NCBI GenBank assembly: GCA_005878835.1
Contig: VBMV01000049.1
Location: forward strand, 35,449-99,448
Direction of reading: 5' to 3'
Source of the DNA: Gammaproteobacteria bacterium
Lineage (GTDB): Bacteria; Pseudomonadota; Gammaproteobacteria; Steroidobacterales; Steroidobacteraceae
DNA: 64,000 nt
Under the pieces are notes generated by a model. It was given only the letters and a program-made list of their open reading frames with translations. It was not told the origin of the DNA and did no database searches. Below, in pieces: positions 62,661-64,000 of this stretch. A program made the translations under genes and the position numbers. Each line of letters begins with the position of its first letter. The first letter of the stretch is position 1.

Positions 62661-64000
62661 ATGCGCCCGCACGTCCTACGAGCCGCCCCCGACAAGGCAG
62701 GCCAGTCGGCTTTGCCTGCGGACGCAGGACGGGTCCAACCGCGGGCTGCACCACCGAGCATCACCGGCCGGCATGCGGCCGGCGGGCGGGCGGGCGAGTT
62801 ATGGGCCGGCCTGCATCTGCCGGGAATCAATCCGCAGAAGCTGCAGCAGCTTGCGGTCTGCGCACAACGGTTCACGCCGCGCGTGAGCCTGGCGCCGCCG
62901 GATGGCCTGCTGCTCGAAGTGCAGGGGAGCCTGCACCTGTTCGCGGGGGTGGCGGGACTGCGCTGCGCGCTCGGGAGCGAGTGCCTGCGCCTGCAGGTGC
63001 AGCCGGTGCTGGCGTTCGCGCCCGCGGCGCTGGCGGCGCTGGTAGCGGCCCGTGCCGGCAAGCCCCTCACGGTGATGGATCCGGCCCAGCTCATCGGACA
63101 GCTGGCGCCTTTGCCGCTCGCGAGCCTGCGCTGGCCGCCGGACACGCTGGCGCGTCTGGCGCGCATGGGTGTGCGCACCATCGGTGCGGCGCTGCGCTTG
63201 CCGCGCGCCGGTTTTGCGCGCCGCGTTGGCCGTGAGCAGCTCGCCATGCTCGATGTGCTCACCGGACGCATACCGGAAGCGCGCGTTACTTTCCACGCCC
63301 GCGAGCGCTTCCGCCGTCGCCGTGAGCTCGATTGCGAGCTGGAAAATCATGCCCTGCTGCTCGCCGCGCTCGCCCCGCTATTCGCCGATCTCGGCGCCTT
63401 CCTCAGAGCACGCCAGTGCGGCGTCGTGGAGCTCGAGTGCCGGCTGACGCACCGCCATGTCCCGACGACGCGTTGCGTGGTGCGGCTCGCGGCCCCCGCA
63501 ACCGATGTGCATCGTCTCGCCGGGCTGCTCGGCGAGCGCTTGAGCGCGCTCGACCTGCCGGAACCGGCGCGCGCCTGCGAGCTGCGCGCCGACGCCCTGG
63601 TGCCGTATCTGCCGGGCAGCAACGCTCTGTGGCAACCCGGCGAGCACGGCGGCAGCGCCGGCAACGAGGCCTGTGGACTCATCGAGCGTCTGTGCGCACG
63701 CCTGGGTTCCGAGGCGGTGCATGGTCTCACGGGGCTTCCGGCACACCGGCCCGAAAACGCCTGGGCGCCTACCGAGCCACCGCCCGCCGCCGGCCGCCAC
63801 GGCGCGCACCCCGGCTGCAGCGCGCAGACACCGGCCGCCGGCCGACGTCCCCTGTGGCTTTTGCCCGCGCCGCAGCCGCTGAGCGTGCGGGACGGGCTGC
63901 CCCGGCGCCGCGGCCCGCTGCGTCTGGTGAGTGAACCGGAACGCATCGAGACCGGCTGGTGGGACGGCGGTGAAATCTCGCGCGATTACTACACCGCCGT
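62661..64000 (+). CDS. imuB: Y-family polymerase-like protein ImuB (5' part)
   Basis: ImuB is an inactive Y-family polymerase homologue that links ImuA, DnaE2 and the beta clamp. From the ATG at 62661, about 447 residues are visible before the window edge. GELWAGLHLPGINPQKLQQL, LLEVQGSLHLFAGVAGLRCAL, and LARLARMGVRTIGAALRLPR are typical. The segment ETGWWDGGEISRDYYTA near the end is the conserved ImuB C-terminal motif. The catalytic acidic residues of active Y-family polymerases are missing where expected, as in other ImuB proteins. dnaE2 would be predicted next. Confidence 0.9.
   Translation, partial: MRPHVLRAAPDKAGQSALPADAGRVQPRAAPPSITGRHAAGGRAGELWAGLHLPGINPQKLQQLAVCAQRFTPRVSLAPPDGLLLEVQGSLHLFAGVAGLRCALGSECLRLQVQPVLAFAPAALAALVAARAGKPLTVMDPAQLIGQLAPLPLASLRWPPDTLARLARMGVRTIGAALRLPRAGFARRVGREQLAMLDVLTGRIPEARVTFHARERFRRRRELDCELENHALLLAALAPLFADLGAFLRARQCGVVELECRLTHRHVPTTRCVVRLAAPATDVHRLAGLLGERLSALDLPEPARACELRADALVPYLPGSNALWQPGEHGGSAGNEACGLIERLCARLGSEAVHGLTGLPAHRPENAWAPTEPPPAAGRHGAHPGCSAQTPAAGRRPLWLLPAPQPLSVRDGLPRRRGPLRLVSEPERIETGWWDGGEISRDYYTA

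Overview
This window reads as a chromosomal segment of a G+C-rich gammaproteobacterium (roughly two thirds G+C by eye). Gene content and order resemble the Xanthomonadales and neighbouring lineages: an RpfE-like gene sits beside recJ-prfB-lysS as in the Xanthomonas rpf locus, lexA is followed by imuA-imuB, and the blocks sdhCDAB-sdhE, rpoE-rseA-rseB, lepA-lepB-rnc-era-recO-pdxJ-acpS and yceD-rpmF-plsX-fabH are typical. The lineage is an inference from synteny; no rRNA or tRNA gene is present to confirm it. Coding density is very high, with many 1-8 base overlaps between stop and start codons.

Layout. 1-5880: start of an Smr-domain gene (minus), surE-pcm, and a 1375-residue envelope protein of unknown function in the place where nlpD-rpoS often follow surE-pcm. 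5881-6292: non-coding, with a 155-base imperfect inverted repeat. 6293-12155: an Mth938-domain gene divergent from rpfE-recJ-prfB-lysS; prfB carries the programmed +1 frameshift. 12185-17114: ygfZ (minus) and sdhC-sdhD-sdhA-sdhB-sdhE. 17061-19751: rpoE-rseA-rseB plus a glutaredoxin-like gene, with a sigma-E-type promoter inside the end of sdhE. 19845-30762: lepA, lepB, a DUF4845 gene, rnc, era, recO, pdxJ, acpS, a 3'-5' exonuclease, rlmD, nagZ and a PAS(LOV-like)-GGDEF gene, most overlapping translationally. 30786-31890: a Xre/RES toxin-antitoxin module with a compact palindromic promoter. 31970-37544 (minus): csiV, mfd, a class III cyclase and a small exported protein. 37674-40863: lolC-lolE-lolD. 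41545-46467: exbB-exbD-msbA-lpxK-ycaR-kdsB (energised transport and lipid A/KDO supply).

46468-52796 interrupts the kdsB-ptpA adjacency known from Pseudomonas. It holds a sigma-E-type promoter with two paralogous envelope-protein genes, a four-gene carbohydrate-type ABC transporter operon with visibly lower G+C, and a frameshifted ORF6N-domain gene. 52797-60486 resumes conserved order: ptpA, rne with a long leader, rluC, maf, yceD, rpmF, plsX, fabH. 60501-64000: an Lpp/OprI-type lipoprotein gene with its terminator, then lexA with an SOS box, imuA and imuB (cut by the window edge).

Much of the window concerns envelope construction and its surveillance: sigma-E and its regulators, Lol export, MsbA/LpxK/KdsB, signal peptidase, NagZ, CsiV, Lpp and two putative sigma-E target proteins. 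Translation and RNA processing (prfB, lysS, lepA, era, rnc, rne, rluC, rlmD) and SOS repair (lexA, imuAB, recO, recJ, mfd) make up most of the rest. I found no CRISPR array, insertion sequence with a transposase, prophage or secondary-metabolite cluster. The features I consider least explained are the giant envelope protein, the LOV-like GGDEF protein that lacks its photoactive cysteine, and the sigma-E-linked lipoprotein pair.
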